From NCBI GenBank assembly GCA_950106755.1, contig OX467086.1, positions 24,880,001 through 24,944,000 on the forward strand: a DNA stretch of 64,000 nucleotides, in the 5' to 3' direction. The notes under the pieces are model-generated. The model saw nothing but the letters and a program-made list of their open reading frames with translations. It had not been told where the DNA came from and searched no databases. Positions 61,526 through 64,000 of this stretch are shown here, one piece after another. Positions within the stretch are counted from its first letter, which is position 1. Each line of letters begins with the position of its first letter. The stretch comes from Climacium dendroides. Lineage: Eukaryota; Streptophyta; Bryopsida; Hypnales; Climaciaceae. The position numbers and the translations under genes were made by a program.

Positions 61526-63170
61526 GCATATAAGATAGTTTTTAAGTCAAAAAAATAAATTTAAGATGCATTGATCCGTTCAAAGAGTGGCTACATGTGA
61601 TCTCTAACTCCATTGTAGTCAAGGTAAATGCTGGTGACACCACTAATGCTAGAATCAACTACAAAGATCATATTGTTTTTTTGCTTACAACAATTTTACT
61701 CTACAATCCTTCTTCACTACGTGGCCTTGACATTAGATTTACATAGTCAAAAACAAATGATTGAGGACAAAGTTCAAGTTTGTGTATATTCTTTGTATAA
61801 TTGATTTCATCCACCATGTCTCAAACAAGTCTTAAAATGTGCTCCCTCAATATCTCAGTTGCCCAAGTTTTCAATATTTTCAAGCAAACAAAAAGATATG
61901 CTTCATCATTAACATCTATATTCCAAGAAATGAACAATCCATATACCACGACATCAAATAAACACTCTCCAACTCTAGTTGGATACATCTTGATGAGCTT
62001 TAATTGTAGAATGTGGAGAAATATTCAATGTCTTTGTCTATTAAACATCACCATTTAGAAGTTTCTACCTTTGCATTCAATCTCGACATGAATTAAGGAC
62101 TGTAAACTTAATTTTAGCCATATTACAAACATATACAGTAATAGATAGACTCCTTAAAAAATACTTAGATGAAAAACCCTTAAATATGAATATCAAAATT
62201 AAACAAGCATCAATAATTAAAAGAATGATATGAAGTCTTAAAATAAATACACTACATGAACACACAAATAGGCCTAAAACTCCCACTAGAAGTAAAACAT
62301 GTCCACTACAACCAACTGAAATGCAACTATGTGTCCTATGCAACTATCCTGGACTACAATCCTCTATATTTGCACCAAATTTGACATAGGTACATTGTAG
62401 TTGCAAAATAATTGCAAAGTAGTTGCAAAATGTATTTACGATGACAGGAATGTAACAAAAGAGTTGATGTGAGGTATTGTACATCCAATATTCATGACAA
62501 TTGTCAATGTGGACAATTTTACATTTTATAGAGTCTAATGTGTCTATCTATAGTTGCATATAATTTAAATTCGATAGTAATTCAACTAAAGTGCAACTAC
62601 AATGCAACTAGACTACAACTACAATGCAATTGGACTGCAACTATAGTGCAACTAGATTAGAATTGCAACTATCATTAAGTCTTCTTTTTATTATCCCATA
62701 TCAATTGTCAAGAATACCATTAGGTTGGACATATAAGAATTGTAAGTTATGGCATTCTTATGTTATGAATTTTGATAATGAAATTCTAATATTTATATAT
62801 TTTGTAGATTTTTACACTTTGTAGATTTGTACAGCTTATAGATTTCTATAATTTGTAGATTTCTACAATTTATAGATTTTTATAATCTACAAAAATCTAT
62901 AAATATTCAACATCTAAGATATTTTTAGATTTGGTGATCTAAAAAAAGATAGATTTGAAATTCTGAATCTACAAATCTTTGAGATTAAAATTTCAAAATC
63001 TACAAGTCTATGAATTATAGACAAGTCGTAAATAAGTCGCAAACCAGGCACATTAGTTGTAAACTAGTTGCACATCAATCGCAAACCAGTTGCATGCCAC
63101 TTGTAAACAAGTTGCATACAAATAACTTTCACGTAAACAACCACGTCAGAAGAATTCATTGACGAACTTT
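61526..63170. repeat. AT-rich DNA with subterminal-type short repeats
   Basis: No gene. The word TTGCAACTA/TAGTTGCAA and variants recurs many times at about 62395-62665 and 63040-63120. A TTGTAGATTT/TATAGATTTCTA motif recurs at 62800-63010. Such clusters are typical of subterminal regions of CACTA-type transposons, but no element boundary is proven. Confidence 0.45.
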
Positions 63171-63410
63171 CAAGTCACTACAAAAAAATGGGTGTCTACA
63201 ATGACTGCAAAATGACTACTATAGTGTCAAATGAGAAACAACTTAAAAATATTTTGCAACTACTTTGCAGCTAGTCACTACAACAATGGCAGTGTTCTAT
63301 GACTGCAAAATTATGACTGAGGATGACTAGCGACTGCTTGCAGTCATATTCTTGAAGGCCAATACTTTGGGGAGAAATATGACTGCAAAATATGACTGCT
63401 AGTTATTTTT
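63171..63410 (+). mobile_element. CACTA-type terminal sequences with ATGACTGCAAAA repeats
   Basis: CACTACAAAAAAATGGGTGT at about 63177 and CACTACAACAATGGCAGTG at about 63276 both look like plant CACTA transposon termini. ATGACTGCAAAA-type motifs follow at about 63203, 63300 and 63380, resembling subterminal repeats. Two nested or adjacent element ends are likely. No transposase is visible before the window ends. Confidence 0.5.
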
Positions 63411-63470
63411 ACGCCTTGTACTTCACAAGTGTATACTATATGGCCATTAGGAATACCAAAGTACTTCATA

Positions 63471-63565
63471 GGGAACGTAGGGAACATGTTTGGAAACGTT
63501 GGGAACATGTTTGGAAACGTTGGGAACATGTTTGGAAACGTTGGGAACATGTTTGGGAACATTGA
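63471..63565. repeat. 21-bp minisatellite, about four copies
   Basis: The unit GGGAACATGTTTGGAAACGTT is repeated about four times with few changes. The 21-bp period keeps frame, so the minus strand reads a repeated FPNMFPT heptad; with no supported gene this is probably incidental. Confidence 0.85.
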
Positions 63566-63669
63566 GTCATATTATCACTAATATTTTCATATAATAGTGA
63601 TTTTTTTTTGTTTTGGGCAATTCAAGAAAAATTTGGGCAATTCCAAAAAAATATAGAGAAGTCATTGTT

Positions 63670-63830
63670 TAAAATTTTGAAATCCTAGTCACCTACTTTT
63701 TTGGATTTTGAATCCTAGTCACTATTTTTTTAGGGTTTTGATACCTTAGCCGTCATTTTTTTAGGATTTTGAAACCCTAACCGCCACTTTTTAGGGTTTT
63801 GAAACCCTAGCCGTCACTTCTTGTGGCTCT
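63670..63830. repeat. Degenerate tandem repeat containing GGGTTTTGAAACCCTAG
   Basis: A unit of about 37 bp (CACTTTTTTAGGGTTTTGAA, then ACCCTAGCCGT) is repeated about four times with divergence. It includes CCCTA words and a small GGGTTTTGAAACCC palindrome. 63830-64000 is a CT/TTGTT-rich tail with no gene seen. Confidence 0.6.
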
Positions 63831-64000
63831 TCTTCCTTACTTTTTATTGTCTCTTAGCTCTCACTTGTTGTTGCTTTTTGTTGCATCTTAACTCTTATTT
63901 CTTGTTGCTCTCTAGTTCATGCTTCTTGTTTCTTATTGTTGCATCTAAATTCTTTCTTTCTCTTACATTTGAACTCTTTCTTCTTCCTAGTTTTTGTTTT

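Noticed and set aside
1..64000. CRISPR arrays, operons, bacterial signals
   Set aside because: The window is eukaryotic (spliced genes, plant transposons); the tandem repeats seen have no CRISPR-like spacer structure.

Overview
The window looks like nuclear DNA of a land plant, probably a non-flowering one (moss, liverwort, lycophyte or fern). The reasons are: a GRF-interacting-factor (GIF/AN3) gene and a plant O-fucosyltransferase-like (GT106-type) gene, each with GT-AG introns; CCCTAAA telomere-type motifs; plant-style transposons (CACTA, Stowaway-like and other MITEs, Ty3/gypsy relics); and two HSPA12-like chaperone genes, a family I recall from bryophytes and lycophytes rather than flowering plants. 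The lineage call is inference. No species was identified.

Layout. 1-13,100 is an AT-rich transposon graveyard: a 350-bp palindrome, Stowaway-like and other MITEs, a broken Ty3/gypsy gag-protease (about 5,930-7,360) and reverse transcriptase (about 10,200-11,075), a hairpin, and an ankyrin-repeat gene relic. 13,140-19,111 is a GC-balanced island holding the GIF gene (4 coding exons, 212 aa, + strand) behind a leader region of about 3 kb. 19,112-38,750 is again AT-rich, with MITEs, a CACTA-like element, a spaced 338-bp direct repeat and small tandem repeats; a possible unrecognised minus-strand gene lies near 20,480-20,956. 38,750-47,291 holds the upstream region and 12 coding exons of the O-fucosyltransferase-like gene (549 aa, + strand). 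50,508-52,600 and 57,881-59,754 are two HSPA12-like genes in tandem on the minus strand (659 and 530 aa). The final 3 kb holds a direct repeat, CACTA-type termini and minisatellites.

The four intact genes do not form a pathway. GIF is a transcriptional co-activator for organ growth. The O-fucosyltransferase-like protein is a predicted Golgi type II membrane glycosyltransferase. The HSPA12-like pair is a local duplication: the second copy has lost the C-terminal domain that the first keeps. Both HSPA12-like genes end in local repeats: the 3' end of the first is triplicated, and the stop codon of the second sits at the edge of a different triplicated unit. This pair is the most unusual structure in the window.

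Exon boundaries were set by hand from splice signals, reading phase and family alignment from memory; no transcript data were available.
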